A stretch of DNA of 64,000 nucleotides from BJGV01 sp003230615 (GCA_963663215.1 OY760140.1:992001-1056000), one strand, 5' to 3'. Positions 1 to 10,361 are shown, numbered from the stretch's first letter. Translations and numbers: made by a program. The notes: generated by a model from the letters alone, not told the origin.

Positions 1-579
1 CCACTAGTCGTCAAACAAAATCGTGCAAAATTACGTAGGGCTCTACCGAGTGAGCCGCAATGGTTGAAGCAGGTACACGGTTCAATACCAATCTGGGTAG
101 ACAATAATGTTATTGTGCCTGAAGGTGATGCCGCATTGAGCCGCACTTGCAATGTAGTTTGTGCAGTACTCACTGCAGACTGCTTACCGATATTTCTGTG
201 TGATGATATCGGAACAGTGGCAGGTATTGTCCATGCCGGATGGCGTGGCATAGTTGCAGGAGTGATCGAGCGAGCAGTAACAGAAATGCGAAAAGGAAAC
301 GCTCGAATTATGGCTTACCTTGGCCCTGCGATTGGCCCCAATTTTTTTGAGGTTGGAGAAAAAACACGTCATGCTTTTATTAAACAGGATGAGATATCTG
401 CACTCGCCTTTGCACCACGCTATGAAGATAATGGCAAAAAATGGTTTGCTGATATTTTTCTGTTAGCGCGACAGCGATTAGCAGCAATTGGAGTAACTGA
501 AGTTTACAGCAATTTAGTAATCCGGAAAAATTTTTTTCCTATCGACGCGATGGCAACACTGGACGGATGGCAGGGTTGA
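1..579 (+). CDS. pgeF: Peptidoglycan editing factor / YfiH-type multicopper oxidase-like protein (5' partial)
   Basis: The reading frame is open from base 1, so the gene begins upstream of the window; the TTG at 64 is internal. Visible family motifs are QVHG (metal-binding His, about residue 26 of the fragment), TADCLP (Cys ligand) and VHAGWRG (His ligand), the three metal ligands of the YfiH/DUF152 family. The C-terminus ends in the usual place for the family. Family members remove or avoid wrongly built peptidoglycan stem peptides, and some have purine nucleoside phosphorylase or laccase activity. In many proteobacteria the gene follows rluD, which may lie just outside. There is no clear terminator behind it. 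Family assignment is firm; the exact substrate is not visible. Confidence 0.9.
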   Translation, partial: PLVVKQNRAKLRRALPSEPQWLKQVHGSIPIWVDNNVIVPEGDAALSRTCNVVCAVLTADCLPIFLCDDIGTVAGIVHAGWRGIVAGVIERAVTEMRKGNARIMAYLGPAIGPNFFEVGEKTRHAFIKQDEISALAFAPRYEDNGKKWFADIFLLARQRLAAIGVTEVYSNLVIRKNFFPIDAMATLDGWQG

Positions 580-730
580 TTTGGCTTACCAAGTAAAACT
601 ATATTTAGTATTCTAATAGTTTTACATAAGAAGCTACTAACCTTGACAGGTTCTAAAATATTCTCAAAATCCACAACAACCTGAATCCTGCAACAACGTA
701 TAATCGCGAATTCATCCATGAATTGTTCCT

Positions 731-1531
731 ATGACCACTTTTTCCTGGATTATTGCTGCTAGCCTACTAGGCGGCACATTGAGTGTATTGTTTGCTGCCA
801 TGCTAACGCTCAACACTCGTGCCTCGTGGGTGCAAATGTTGATTTCCTATGCTATCGGAGCACTACTAGGCGCTGCATTCCTTAACACACTACCAGAAGC
901 GCTTGAGCTGTCTAAAAACCCGGGGCAAATGACCGCCACCGTACTGTTTGGCATTCTATTATTCTTTATTTTGGAAAAATTAGTATTATGGCGCCATTGT
1001 CATATCGAGGAATGTGAAGCTCACGATCCTTTACATAGTGTCATCGCAAATACTACTACGAATAACCATGACAGTGGCCGTAGCGGCATGATGATTATGC
1101 TAGGCGACACATTTCATAATTTTGTAGACGGCATACTCATTGCCGCCGCCTTTATGGTGGACGTGCAATTGGGCATTGTCACATCTATTGCCATCATCGC
1201 CCATGAGATTCCTCAGGAAGCAGGCAATTTTCTGATTTTACTCAACTCTGGTTACACCCGACAACAGGCGTTGCTGTTTAATCTTTTGTCTAGTGTCGCA
1301 ACTCTGATTGGTGGCATGATGGCTTATTTAATGCTGCAAGACATGAGCCACCTTATGCCATCACTCTTAGGGCTTGCTGCAGCTAGTATGATCTATGTAG
1401 CGATGGCAGACTTAATTCCAGGTTTGCACAAACGCCCCGAAATTAGTGCTACTGTTCAACAGGTCACACTAATCATGCTGGGCATCAGTTCTATCTGGAT
1501 AGCAGGTAACTTTTTTACTAATCCCATATGA
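731..1531 (+). CDS. ZIP family divalent metal transporter
   Basis: 266 residues, largely membrane-spanning. The ZIP signature is visible: HNFVDG at about residues 129-134 and HEIPQE at about 158-163, which form the intramembrane binuclear metal site. A His/Cys/Glu-rich cytoplasmic loop (about residues 89-99, with CH, EEC, HD) and a second His-containing loop near 113 lie between the third and fourth helices, as is common for metal-sensing loops of ZIP proteins. By family it imports zinc or a related divalent ion (Fe, Mn) across the inner membrane. It stands alone, 150 bp after pgeF. Substrate specificity cannot be read from the sequence. Confidence 0.88.
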   Translation: MTTFSWIIAASLLGGTLSVLFAAMLTLNTRASWVQMLISYAIGALLGAAFLNTLPEALELSKNPGQMTATVLFGILLFFILEKLVLWRHCHIEECEAHDPLHSVIANTTTNNHDSGRSGMMIMLGDTFHNFVDGILIAAAFMVDVQLGIVTSIAIIAHEIPQEAGNFLILLNSGYTRQQALLFNLLSSVATLIGGMMAYLMLQDMSHLMPSLLGLAAASMIYVAMADLIPGLHKRPEISATVQQVTLIMLGISSIWIAGNFFTNPI

Positions 1532-1733
1532 ATCTACCTTCTTACAATTAGTTAATTAGGCAGTCGATCCTTCAACTCTACAACTAATTAAAATGTGGTC
1601 CTAAAACTCATCTGCTTTTATTCGTTACTACCTAAATTAGTGCATAAATTCACTATGTAAAACCTGAACTGGTGTCTATTAAACAGGAATTTAGGCAGCT
1701 AAGTAGATTCTGTTTTGCGAAGTGTGCCATTGT

Positions 1734-2048
1734 TCAAGTATTTGAATTCCGACGCGTAAGTTCGCTATTGAGCTCAGCCAGAAATCTTATATTCACTTTT
1801 CTCTGTTTGTCGCTTTTGTACCAGGTAAAACAGGTAATAGCTCCTAACAAAATCAAAAAAACGTTAAGTGAGCTTATGCCACCAAAAAAAATATCTACTA
1901 TCCCCTCAAAAAATGCAAATACACCCAAAATAATGATTAGTATCCAGAGTCGATGTCCCCATTTGGACCTCTGATGTTGGAGACACCACGCATTAAGCTT
2001 CTCTTGAAGCGAAATAAGCTCTGCATCGGTTTCGGTTTTTAAATCCAT
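1734..2048 (-). CDS. Small two-helix membrane protein, unknown
   Basis: 104 residues starting at ATG (2048). The first 30 residues are polar and charged, then two hydrophobic helices (about residues 33-51 and 55-77) joined by a Gly-rich turn, then a basic C-terminal tail. I do not recognise the family. It lies alone between the ZIP gene and the arsC-like gene, with about 200 bp on each side in which I see nothing. A weak ORF on the opposite strand covers the same DNA but has no membrane or codon signal. The coherent two-helix pattern makes a real gene likely. No function is proposed. Confidence 0.55.
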   Translation of the reverse strand: MDLKTETDAELISLQEKLNAWCLQHQRSKWGHRLWILIIILGVFAFFEGIVDIFFGGISSLNVFLILLGAITCFTWYKSDKQRKVNIRFLAELNSELTRRNSNT

Positions 2049-2284
2049 CAGGAACGATGCCCCAGTCAGAAGAAAGAATATCTGACCTTACGTGACAGAC
2101 TCGTCCGGGTCAATGTATGTTCATCAATATCTAATTTTCCATAAATATTAATTGCCGTCAGTATAAAATGTACAGAAACCATTCGAGCACCTTATGCTTT
2201 ATGATATGAGAAGTGTTCAATAGTAAGACAAGCAGATGGAGAAAATTTATCCAGATTAAAAACTCCGTAACCTAAAAATTAATA

Positions 2285-2638
2285 TTACAACAATTTCATT
2301 ACATTCTCTGGTGGTCGGCACAATACTGCCTTGTCTCCTCGTACAACAATCGGTCGTTGAATTAGATCCGGATTTTCTACCATGATGTCAATTAATTCAT
2401 CATCCGATAGGTTCCTCCCAGCAAGATTCAGACTACGCGCCAACTGTTCTTCGCTACGCAGCATATCACGCACTGATAAGCCCAATTTTTCACGTAGCTC
2501 ACGCAACTGGTTGCTTGTTAAAGGCACCTCATAGTAGTTAATGCTCTCAAATCCTTCCTTACTATCTTTGAGAATACTAAGTGTAGCTCTGCATTTACTG
2601 CATGTTGGTTTTTGATAAATGGTTATCTTGTCACTCAT
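2285..2638 (-). CDS. ArsC/YfgD-family (glutaredoxin-type) arsenate reductase-like protein
   Basis: 117 residues from ATG at 2638, which has a good AGGGGGT ribosome site; an in-frame GTG lies two codons upstream. A thioredoxin-like fold is indicated by the N-terminal motif PTCSKCRATL, with the catalytic Cys of the ArsC family (CX2C here), and by RPIVV near residue 97, the conserved Arg-Pro that binds the oxyanion. Length fits TIGR00014-type arsenate reductases. No arsR or arsB is nearby, so arsenate as the true substrate is uncertain. YfgD-like members of this family often have no proven role in arsenic resistance. Confidence 0.82.
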   Translation of the reverse strand: MSDKITIYQKPTCSKCRATLSILKDSKEGFESINYYEVPLTSNQLRELREKLGLSVRDMLRSEEQLARSLNLAGRNLSDDELIDIMVENPDLIQRPIVVRGDKAVLCRPPENVMKLL

Positions 2639-2932
2639 GTACACCCCCTTAAATCACCGCTAATTATTAAGATAAACTAAACATAGTTCATACTTTTCCC
2701 GAGTATTCTGTGATATTTAACTTTACGCAACCTAAATTCCAATGATGTGTGTGCAGGGTTAAACTTAATAGAATCTGATTGTTTTTCTCAGGACACTGCC
2801 AGTAATAGTCTAGTAGAGTTTGATGAGCTACGATCTATCCACTAAGATTTTCATTAAGCTTTATAAATTATTATCCTTCGTAACACTTGGCTTAGTGAAC
2901 AATTACCTGTTATATGAGAAACTTCAATTCAG

Positions 2933-4735
2933 CTACTGCGCCTTCCTCACAGGAAACCCTATTGTGTCGCGACCAAAGCGAGATGAGCTAAGTTCTACAT
3001 CAGCACGCATCCATGCCTTCTTGAAACGTGCCTCAATAAGCTCCGATTGTGCAACTTTCTCTTGTGCGTACAACGCCTGTAACAAACCTTGGAGTGCCCA
3101 TCCATTGTTTCGATGATGTCTTAGATCTTCCCAATAAACTGCCTCTGCCTCTAACGCATGCCCAGCCTCAAGGAGAATAGCTCCCAACGTCAGACGTGGT
3201 GGGTGGTGCCATGCGGATAGCTTTGTGTTGAGTAAAGTATCCTCAAGACGAACTGCGCGTTCAAGATGCGCAATTGCAGAATCAAATTTTTCCTGGGCTG
3301 CATCGATCTCTCCTGCTAATACCTCAGGTCCGATTTTCAATACTATACGTAGGGGATCTTTAGAAAAGAGTGGATCATCGAAGGATGGATCCTTCAGAAC
3401 TTCACGAAATACACCTAATTCCTTCTCAGCCTCATACAATCTCTCCGTTGCAACAAATGCTAGACCACGTACATAATGCCAGGCTCCTCTTAAGAGTATG
3501 TCCTCAGATGGAGGTTCGGGTACCTTAAGAATCTCTTCCCACCGCCCAAATCTTGCAAGTGCCCAGTATGGGGCAGCTCGGAAATCTGCCATCATTGGCA
3601 TTTCTTTTAGTTTTTCATCACTGACTTTGGCTGCTACTTTTTGTGCTGCTTCAATTGCAATCCGGCTTTGACCATCTGCGGTAGCAGCAAAATAAAGGAA
3701 GTGAATGTTATGCAGGTAATATTTCATCGGGTACAACCCCTGAGCATGACATTCTGTGATGTATTCTTCATCAACTGCGATAGAAAGCTGGTTACTTTTT
3801 ATCGCATCAGAATATCGGCCTACACGGTAATATATATGTGATGGCATGTGTACCATGTGCCCTGCACCTGGCATCAACGTCAACAAAACATCGGCCGCCT
3901 TCTCCGCCCGTTCGGGAGTATTTGTCGTGTCAATAAGATGAATGTAAAAATGTAGCGCACCCGGGTGTTTTGGATTTTGCTGCATGACTTCCTCAGTGAG
4001 TGCCACAATTTCCTCTGTCCACTCATGCGGGTGTCCATCTGGCATCCAATAACTCCAAGGCCGGATATCCATCATCGATTCAACGTAAAGCATCGTGATG
4101 TCAGAATCATCCGGAAAACGTTTATGCACCTTTCGCATCGCCTCAGCATAAGACTTGTCGTTCAGCTTTCGATGCTCACTCTTACCCGAATAACGCTTCT
4201 CAAGTGCGTTGATCAACGCTCGTTCTCTTGGAGATGCATTAGCCATATGTAATTTAGCCTGTTGCACCATTTTCAGAGCTTGAGCCTCATTATTTGGATC
4301 CATCATTGCATTGATGTTTGGACCCAGCACAAGCGCTTGGCCCCAATAAGCCATAGCTAATTTTGAATCAAGCCGCTCCGCCTCCCGAAACGCACGGCGC
4401 GCTTCTGAATGATTAAATGCATAAGCGAGGTTTATTCCCTGGTTGATAAATTGTTGGGCTTGTCTGTTATGCGTACTAACTGGAAACCTATGCTGACCTA
4501 GGTTCAATAGCCTCAGCACAAATTTCTCCTTTGGGTTCTGCTTACTTTCTATATTTAATTGCCCATAGAAGTTATGGTTTAATTCGGACACCATAAATGT
4601 GTCCAGTTTGCTAGTCGATGTTCTATTGCCGGTCTGGGCATATGAAACGATCGCGCAAAAGGAAGTTAGAGCCACGCTTAGTATTATTGAGCAAATTTGA
4701 CCAATAATTTTCTTAATATATATATTTATATTCAA
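2933..4735 (-). CDS. Secreted tetratricopeptide-repeat protein
   Basis: 600 residues; the first codon is TTG (4735) and no strong ribosome site is visible. Residues 1-33 form a signal peptide (basic start, hydrophobic core, cleavage likely after SYA). The rest is helical and repetitive in TPR style: repeats near residues 90-125 (NHSEARRAFREAERLD), 240-300, 395-430 and 480-560. A His-rich segment (HPGALHFYIHLID, then HMVHMPSHIYYR) at about 255-305 is the most conserved-looking core and could bind metal. Proteins like this occur in many proteobacteria without assigned function. It overlaps nothing and is followed by the EI24-type gene on the same strand, 64 bp upstream. Confidence 0.78.
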   Translation of the reverse strand: MNINIYIKKIIGQICSIILSVALTSFCAIVSYAQTGNRTSTSKLDTFMVSELNHNFYGQLNIESKQNPKEKFVLRLLNLGQHRFPVSTHNRQAQQFINQGINLAYAFNHSEARRAFREAERLDSKLAMAYWGQALVLGPNINAMMDPNNEAQALKMVQQAKLHMANASPRERALINALEKRYSGKSEHRKLNDKSYAEAMRKVHKRFPDDSDITMLYVESMMDIRPWSYWMPDGHPHEWTEEIVALTEEVMQQNPKHPGALHFYIHLIDTTNTPERAEKAADVLLTLMPGAGHMVHMPSHIYYRVGRYSDAIKSNQLSIAVDEEYITECHAQGLYPMKYYLHNIHFLYFAATADGQSRIAIEAAQKVAAKVSDEKLKEMPMMADFRAAPYWALARFGRWEEILKVPEPPSEDILLRGAWHYVRGLAFVATERLYEAEKELGVFREVLKDPSFDDPLFSKDPLRIVLKIGPEVLAGEIDAAQEKFDSAIAHLERAVRLEDTLLNTKLSAWHHPPRLTLGAILLEAGHALEAEAVYWEDLRHHRNNGWALQGLLQALYAQEKVAQSELIEARFKKAWMRADVELSSSRFGRDTIGFPVRKAQ

Positions 4736-4799
4736 TCTATTGCTATAATAATATAATGTAATGGATTAAAATTTGCAGACCTTACATTTTCAAGAATAT

Positions 4800-5516
4800 C
4801 TATGACGATTGACGTAAATTTACAAGACGTCCGAGTCCAAAGTGGATAAAAGTAAGTCCTGACAATACTGGCGCAAACAGATTTAGAATTGGTACAAATT
4901 GCGTAAGGCCAGTTAATAAACCTATGCCCCATAGTGACGACTGATTTGCAGAGAACAGAACTTTCATTTCCTCATGGCTGGCATGTTCTGCCAACGCATC
5001 ATAGCGAAACAAGCGCTGATTAAGATACGCTGCTGCAATAAATGGAATTATCACACCCACCCCAATTAACCATAAAGGAATGGTAAGCGCCCAAATGATA
5101 AAAAATATACAGATAGCAAGTAAAGCGTTCAGCAAGCTGCCACCAATACTGCCACCATTTTTACGTTCAAGTTGCGGATAATCGCGTTCAGCTACTAGAC
5201 TAATCAGCATGGGCATAGCAAATAAAGCTGTAATCACTAACGCAGTAACGAAAATTAATGGTACAAACAGAATAAAATGTGCCATGGCCTGTATTGTATG
5301 CGCGATCCACTTTGGCTCTACACCTTCAAGCCAAGTTTGAATACCAATAGCTGTAAGACCGCTTGTAATCCAATTCGAGAAGGTGTCCCAGAAGATCACA
5401 CCTAAAACAAACCACACTAGAACCGCTGTTAAGATCGGCCATAGCACGATCCACAGAATCCTAAATTGGAACAGATCATGAAATGCACGCGAAAGCGCAT
5501 CAAGTATTGGGTTCAT
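4800..5516 (-). CDS. EI24 domain (CysZ-like) integral membrane protein
   Basis: 238 residues from the ATG at 5516, chosen over an upstream in-frame ATG (5537) because GAGGG sits 7 nt before it. Several long hydrophobic helices (about residues 22-46, 68-95, 130-165, 205-235) and the typical N-terminal sequence with a Leu-Phe-rich amphipathic segment match the EI24/CysZ family. CysZ proteins move sulfate; the EI24 members of betaproteobacteria are mostly uncharacterised. No cys genes are nearby, so a sulfate role is only a family guess. Confidence 0.78.
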   Translation of the reverse strand: MNPILDALSRAFHDLFQFRILWIVLWPILTAVLVWFVLGVIFWDTFSNWITSGLTAIGIQTWLEGVEPKWIAHTIQAMAHFILFVPLIFVTALVITALFAMPMLISLVAERDYPQLERKNGGSIGGSLLNALLAICIFFIIWALTIPLWLIGVGVIIPFIAAAYLNQRLFRYDALAEHASHEEMKVLFSANQSSLWGIGLLTGLTQFVPILNLFAPVLSGLTFIHFGLGRLVNLRQSS

Positions 5517-5726
5517 GTATTTTCCCTCACAAAGCATTAATTACGTGCCACTAGATAATAATCTTTTACTGCATTCAAATGTATTACTAATAAGTGTTGC
5601 CTCTTAAAGATTACTTTGAAAAAATATTACTATGCTAAAGAGACCACAGAGTTCATTCAGGTAGTTCTAACGTTTGAAAATAATATAACTAAAAACTAGT
5701 AATGATAAAACAATAAACTGACAAAA

Positions 5727-6797
5727 ATGAAGCATAACATTCTTGCACGTCATCCAAGAGATTTAACTATTAACTGGGCTCAACGAGTCGTTAACAGAAA
5801 TTATTCTGATGCTACCGTTTCGAATGTATCTATTGTTTCGGTCGATATTGGAACTACAACGCGAATTCGTGTCGTAGTTGAACATGATAAGCCAGAAGTA
5901 TTGCCTCAACAGTGGTTTGTGAAGCTTCCATCGCTAGCATATCAAGCAAGATTGATTACAGCCTTACCAAGACTACTTCATACTGAAGTGCGCTTCTATA
6001 ATGAATTAGCTTCATCTATCCCAATTAATGTGCCCAGTTTTCTAACCGCGCAAAGCAAATTTGGTATGGATGCAACACTGGTACTTGCAGATGTGACAGA
6101 ATCCGGATCGACTCCGAGTAAAACAAGTGATTCCTTAACGGCTACTCAAGCAACCGCAGTTGTTGAACAACTTGCCCGGTTTCATGCTTGTTTCTGGAAC
6201 AAGGTACATTGCAACCAAACTTATCGCTGGCTAGCTGGTCCGGTACGAAGCTTAGAAGCTCACTTAGGTACAGCCCTTTCTGTTCCGTTGATGAAGCGAG
6301 GATTACGCTTAGCTGGAGAACTTATACCCTCCACACTCCATGCATCAGCAATTCGCTATGCGCACTGCCGTCGCAAAGTAATGCGCTTTCTTTCAAATTC
6401 ATCACAAACACTCATTCATCATGATTGTCATCCAGGAAATCTATTCTGGAATCAGACTCAACCGGGTCTTCTTGACTGGCAGCTTATCCGTTTTGGCGAA
6501 GGAATCAGCGATGTTGCTTACTTCCTATCCACCGCCCTTAAGCCTGAAACTCGGAGGCTTCACGAAGCAAATATTTTAGCAACTTATATGCAGTGTCTTA
6601 ATAATAACGGAATCGAATATAATGATATTGAGAATATGCAGCAACGATATCGCGCCCACCTTATTAATCCCTTTGAAGCAATGATCTTGACCCTAGCTAT
6701 CGGTGGAATGATGAGTTTAGAGAGCAATCACGAACTCTTGCGCCGCACCGCAGCAGCTGTAGAAGATCTTGATGTCTTTTCTGCTATCCCAATGTAA
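5727..6797 (+). CDS. Aminoglycoside phosphotransferase / ecdysteroid-kinase-like protein
   Basis: 356 residues. The APH/choline-kinase fold is shown by the catalytic loop HHDCHPGNLFW (about residues 231-241; Asp base and Asn metal ligand) and the following LLDWQLIRFGEG (about 248-259), the second metal-binding Asp of this fold. The N-terminal lobe carries KLPS/EVRFYNEL-type motifs of the ecdysteroid kinase-like (EcKL) group. By family it phosphorylates a hydroxyl group of a small molecule; the substrate is unknown. It stands alone. AT-rich DNA precedes it; no ribosome site better than a poor one is visible. Confidence 0.75.
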   Translation: MKHNILARHPRDLTINWAQRVVNRNYSDATVSNVSIVSVDIGTTTRIRVVVEHDKPEVLPQQWFVKLPSLAYQARLITALPRLLHTEVRFYNELASSIPINVPSFLTAQSKFGMDATLVLADVTESGSTPSKTSDSLTATQATAVVEQLARFHACFWNKVHCNQTYRWLAGPVRSLEAHLGTALSVPLMKRGLRLAGELIPSTLHASAIRYAHCRRKVMRFLSNSSQTLIHHDCHPGNLFWNQTQPGLLDWQLIRFGEGISDVAYFLSTALKPETRRLHEANILATYMQCLNNNGIEYNDIENMQQRYRAHLINPFEAMILTLAIGGMMSLESNHELLRRTAAAVEDLDVFSAIPM

Positions 6798-6977
6798 AAT
6801 ACCCAATTTCTATCCATTCTAGTTAATTCAATAATAGAGTAAGGGCATATCTTTTATTTAAATAGCCACTATTTAACAACTATGATTCCATAAAATAAAT
6901 ACCCTATATCAGTATCTTACCCTACATAAAATACCATTCAATTTATAACTCCACCAAGTCACATTACAGTGAGAATT

Positions 6978-7637
6978 ATGACTACTGACATTCTTAAAGC
7001 CAAGTTCGAAACTATTAATAAGAAATGTGAAAGTACAATTAAACTCAAACTTGACAAACTTTATACCGGTATACCTTACGATAATTTAAAGTCTTGCTCT
7101 CCATCCCCTCAAGTTATCGAGGCACTATGGTTCGAGCTTATTACTAGGAAAGAACATGAGTTTGTTAAGGAGATAGCTTTAGTCTTAAATAAGTCAGATG
7201 CTGCCTTAAATAAGGAAAACGCCAGTACTATCGAGAGAATAATTAATGACACCTTTGATGAGGTTCAATACTTAGGGAGAATGAGGGATTTCTACAAGGA
7301 AACTGATAAGAAAGTCGCGCTAAATGAGTCGCCCTTCGATCCGACCGCTAACAGTTTAGATCTAATTGATTCCACGTATCAAGAAGGCGTAATTAAAGTA
7401 CTTTGCAAAGCCAGAAACAATGTTCTATCTGAACTGGAACTTCATAAGAAAAACGGACCTGAGGGGCTTAGATTTCTTGCACAGTGGCGGCAATATTCAA
7501 ACCTGAGTCCACTTAGAGCCATAGGTACCATCATTCTATTGAGCTGCACCTCATCTCTCATCGCATGGGTAATCGCAAGTAAAATATTCCAACAATTTCT
7601 AGAGCGTTTTGGATGGTCAGGCGGGTCAGGGCTGTAG
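6978..7637 (+). CDS. Unknown protein with C-terminal membrane anchor
   Basis: 219 residues from ATG 6978; an in-frame GTG nine bases earlier is the alternative. The body is charged and helical (several Lys/Glu/Asp-rich stretches), and residues of about 182-205 form one hydrophobic helix followed by a short tail, so this is probably a tail-anchored or single-pass membrane protein. I do not recognise a family. It lies between the phosphotransferase and the convergent dsbA-like gene. Codon use looks more AT-rich than the neighbouring core genes, which may mean recent acquisition. Confidence 0.6.
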   Translation: MTTDILKAKFETINKKCESTIKLKLDKLYTGIPYDNLKSCSPSPQVIEALWFELITRKEHEFVKEIALVLNKSDAALNKENASTIERIINDTFDEVQYLGRMRDFYKETDKKVALNESPFDPTANSLDLIDSTYQEGVIKVLCKARNNVLSELELHKKNGPEGLRFLAQWRQYSNLSPLRAIGTIILLSCTSSLIAWVIASKIFQQFLERFGWSGGSGL

Positions 7638-7689
7638 CTCAAATCAGCTCTTAATGACTACAGGTATGATCCCCATTCATGGCAGTATT

Positions 7690-8313
7690 TTACGTATTTA
7701 ACCAATCATCAAGTTGTACACACAATGCCTCTAGCGAGCAGTACCCTCTGTTGAGAATACTGTAACCTGCTGCATTTTGCACTATCACAGTAGGAAAGCT
7801 ATGTATGCCCCATCTACGCACTTTATTGAAATGAATAGAAATCTGTTTTTTTGCTTCATCAGATTCATATACCCGCAAAAATAATTTCGCATCTATACCT
7901 ATATCGGCGGCTATCTGCATTAGTATTTCAGGCTTGGTTACGTCCTTTTGTTCTACATAGAAAGAGGATTGAATTGACCTGAAGAACGGAAACATTACCT
8001 CTGGATTGATTAAAAACATAGCTACCACTCCTCGGCTAGCTGGCTCAGTATCGTATATAAATCCTTCTGGCATTGCATCTTCAAAACGAAAAGATTGTCC
8101 CGTAACACGCTTCACAGCTTTCCAGTGATGCATTATTTCTTCACGTTGCGCTGGTGCTATCGCCTGTTTTGTTCCGGGTCGCAATCCACCCAATAACAGC
8201 TCAATTTTTAAAAAGTTACGGTAACTTAACCTAATTTCCTCAATTACTGGTGCAAATCCCCAGCACCACGAACACATAGGGTCTGCAATGTACCACAGGG
8301 TCTTTTCGTTCAT
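7690..8313 (-). CDS. DsbA-family thioredoxin-like protein
   Basis: 207 residues, no signal peptide, so cytoplasmic. The redox motif MCSWCWGF (CX2C, about residues 14-21) and the cis-Pro region HSFPTVIVQ near 170-178 fit the DsbA/FrnE subgroup. Members act as thiol-disulfide oxidoreductases or isomerases on unknown partners. It lies 120 bp downstream of typA on the same strand and may be co-transcribed with it. No firm partner is visible. Confidence 0.83.
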   Translation of the reverse strand: MNEKTLWYIADPMCSWCWGFAPVIEEIRLSYRNFLKIELLLGGLRPGTKQAIAPAQREEIMHHWKAVKRVTGQSFRFEDAMPEGFIYDTEPASRGVVAMFLINPEVMFPFFRSIQSSFYVEQKDVTKPEILMQIAADIGIDAKLFLRVYESDEAKKQISIHFNKVRRWGIHSFPTVIVQNAAGYSILNRGYCSLEALCVQLDDWLNT

Positions 8314-8434
8314 TAAGAGATTTTCTTATCTAATCGATTTCATTCAGCTGATAACTAAGTATGCTGCTGCACCAGCAATTCGTTAAGAATTAAGTATCAG
8401 TAAATCACGTGTCGACAAGCATGATCCGTTCCGA

Positions 8435-10246
8435 TTAAGCAACGCGCGAGGCTTTCTTGCGCTCATGTTCCAGCAGGAAACGCTTTCGGATACGAATGGT
8501 CTTAGGAGTAATTTCCACCAGCTCATCATCTGTGATGAATTCAATAGCAGATTCTAATGTGAGTTGTATAGGTGGGGTCATAGTTACGGCTTCATCAGTT
8601 CCCGAAGCACGTATATTGGTTAGTTGCTTGCCTTTAATAGGATTGACTACTAAGTCGTTATCACGACTGTGAATACCGATCACCATGCCTTCATACAAAC
8701 GATCGCCAGGACTGACGAACATGCGCCCACGTTCCTGCAGTTTCCACAGCGCGTAGGCTACTGCGTCACCCTTCTCAGCTGAAATTAGCACACCGTTCCT
8801 ACGCGCAGAAATTTCTGGACGCATTGGAGCGTATTCATCAAATACGTGACTCATGATGCCGGTACCACGCGTTGTAGTCATAAAGTCAGATTGGAAACCA
8901 ATCAAGCCACGTGCAGGAATGCGGTAATCTAGCCTCACTCGTCCGCGTCCGTCAGGAACCATATCTTGTAAATCACCACGACGCGCACCAAGTGCCTCCA
9001 TAACTGTGCCCTGGTTTGTCTCTTCCACATCTACGGTAAGCATTTCAAACGGTTCACACTTAACACCATTGATTTCACGGATCACAACGTGTGGGCGCGA
9101 CACCGCAAGTTCGTAGCCTTCGCGTCGCATGTTTTCGAGTAAAATGGTGAGATGTAATTCACCCCGCCCAGAAACTAAAAACAAATCGGTCTCACTTGTT
9201 TCTTCTAGCTTCATAGCTACATTGGTAAGCAATTCTTTTTCCAGGCGCTCACGCAACTGACGACTAGTAACAAACTTACCTTCCCTACCAGCAAAGGGTG
9301 ATGTATTCACCTGGAAATTCATAGTCAGCGTGGGCTCATCTACAGCACGTATCGGCATTGCTTCAGGCTGATTAATGTCAGTTAAAGTAGCGCCAATGCT
9401 TATTTCCTCAATGCCATTGACCAATACAATATCACCCGTCATGGCTTCGTCTAATTGAACACGCTCGATGCCACGAAAACCTAGTACCTGGTTGACTCTA
9501 GCCTTCTTCGAAATATTATTTCCTACTAAAACCATTACATCCTGGTTAGGCTTTAGACAACCACGGCTAATGCGGCCAATGCCGATACGGCCGACAAAAC
9601 TTGAATAATCTAATGCGCTAATTTGTAACTGCAGTGGTTCATCTGAATTACCAACGGGTGCATGAACATGCTTAAGTATGGTATCGAATAGCGGGCGCAT
9701 ATCAATACTAGTTTGTTTCAAATCCAACATGGCATAGCCATTAAGTGCTGAGGCATACACTACCGGAAAATCAAGTTGCTCTTCAGTTGCACCCAGTTTA
9801 TCAAATAAATCAAAGGTATAATTCACCACCATGTCAGGATGAGCGCCGGGGCGATCAATCTTATTGACTACTACAATCGGACGAAAACCTAGCGCTAATG
9901 CTTTTTTGGTAACGAAGCGAGTCTGCGGCATCGGGCCTTCGACTGCATCAACTAACAACAATACGCAGTCAACCATTGATAACACACGCTCTACCTCGCC
10001 TCCAAAGTCAGCATGGCCTGGCGTATCCACGATGTTAATATGCACCCCTTCATAATCAACTGCACAATTCTTTGCAAGTATGGTGATACCACGCTCGCGC
10101 TCGATATCGTTGGAGTCCATAATCCGCTCGGCAATTTTCTGGTGTGCAGCAAAGGACCCTGCTTGATGCAATAACTTGTCCACCAAAGTGGTCTTGCCGT
10201 GATCAACGTGAGCGATGATGGCAATGTTACGGATGGGACGAATCAT
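8435..10246 (-). CDS. typA: Ribosome-associated translational GTPase TypA/BipA
   Basis: 603 residues from ATG 10246; the longer frame to 10297 adds 17 residues unlike the family. G1 AHVDHGKTTL (about 10-19), switch region with RGITI, G3 DTPGHADFG (about 74-82), G4 NKIDRPGA (about 128-135) and the BipA-specific C-terminal region are all present. It binds the 70S ribosome like EF-G and supports 50S assembly and growth in cold or stress. It is divergent from the DEAD-box helicase gene, which is also linked to ribosome assembly in the cold, and the two share a regulatory region of about 330 bp. Confidence 0.96.
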   Translation of the reverse strand: MIRPIRNIAIIAHVDHGKTTLVDKLLHQAGSFAAHQKIAERIMDSNDIERERGITILAKNCAVDYEGVHINIVDTPGHADFGGEVERVLSMVDCVLLLVDAVEGPMPQTRFVTKKALALGFRPIVVVNKIDRPGAHPDMVVNYTFDLFDKLGATEEQLDFPVVYASALNGYAMLDLKQTSIDMRPLFDTILKHVHAPVGNSDEPLQLQISALDYSSFVGRIGIGRISRGCLKPNQDVMVLVGNNISKKARVNQVLGFRGIERVQLDEAMTGDIVLVNGIEEISIGATLTDINQPEAMPIRAVDEPTLTMNFQVNTSPFAGREGKFVTSRQLRERLEKELLTNVAMKLEETSETDLFLVSGRGELHLTILLENMRREGYELAVSRPHVVIREINGVKCEPFEMLTVDVEETNQGTVMEALGARRGDLQDMVPDGRGRVRLDYRIPARGLIGFQSDFMTTTRGTGIMSHVFDEYAPMRPEISARRNGVLISAEKGDAVAYALWKLQERGRMFVSPGDRLYEGMVIGIHSRDNDLVVNPIKGKQLTNIRASGTDEAVTMTPPIQLTLESAIEFITDDELVEITPKTIRIRKRFLLEHERKKASRVA

Positions 10247-10361
10247 TTTTATAAAACCTTCGTTGGAACAGCAAAAGGGCGGCATTATAGCAGCCAACCA
10301 GTGACATGGCTAACCTCAAATATTTATTTTTAAATAAACTTAATGCAGACTGTGATTCCTG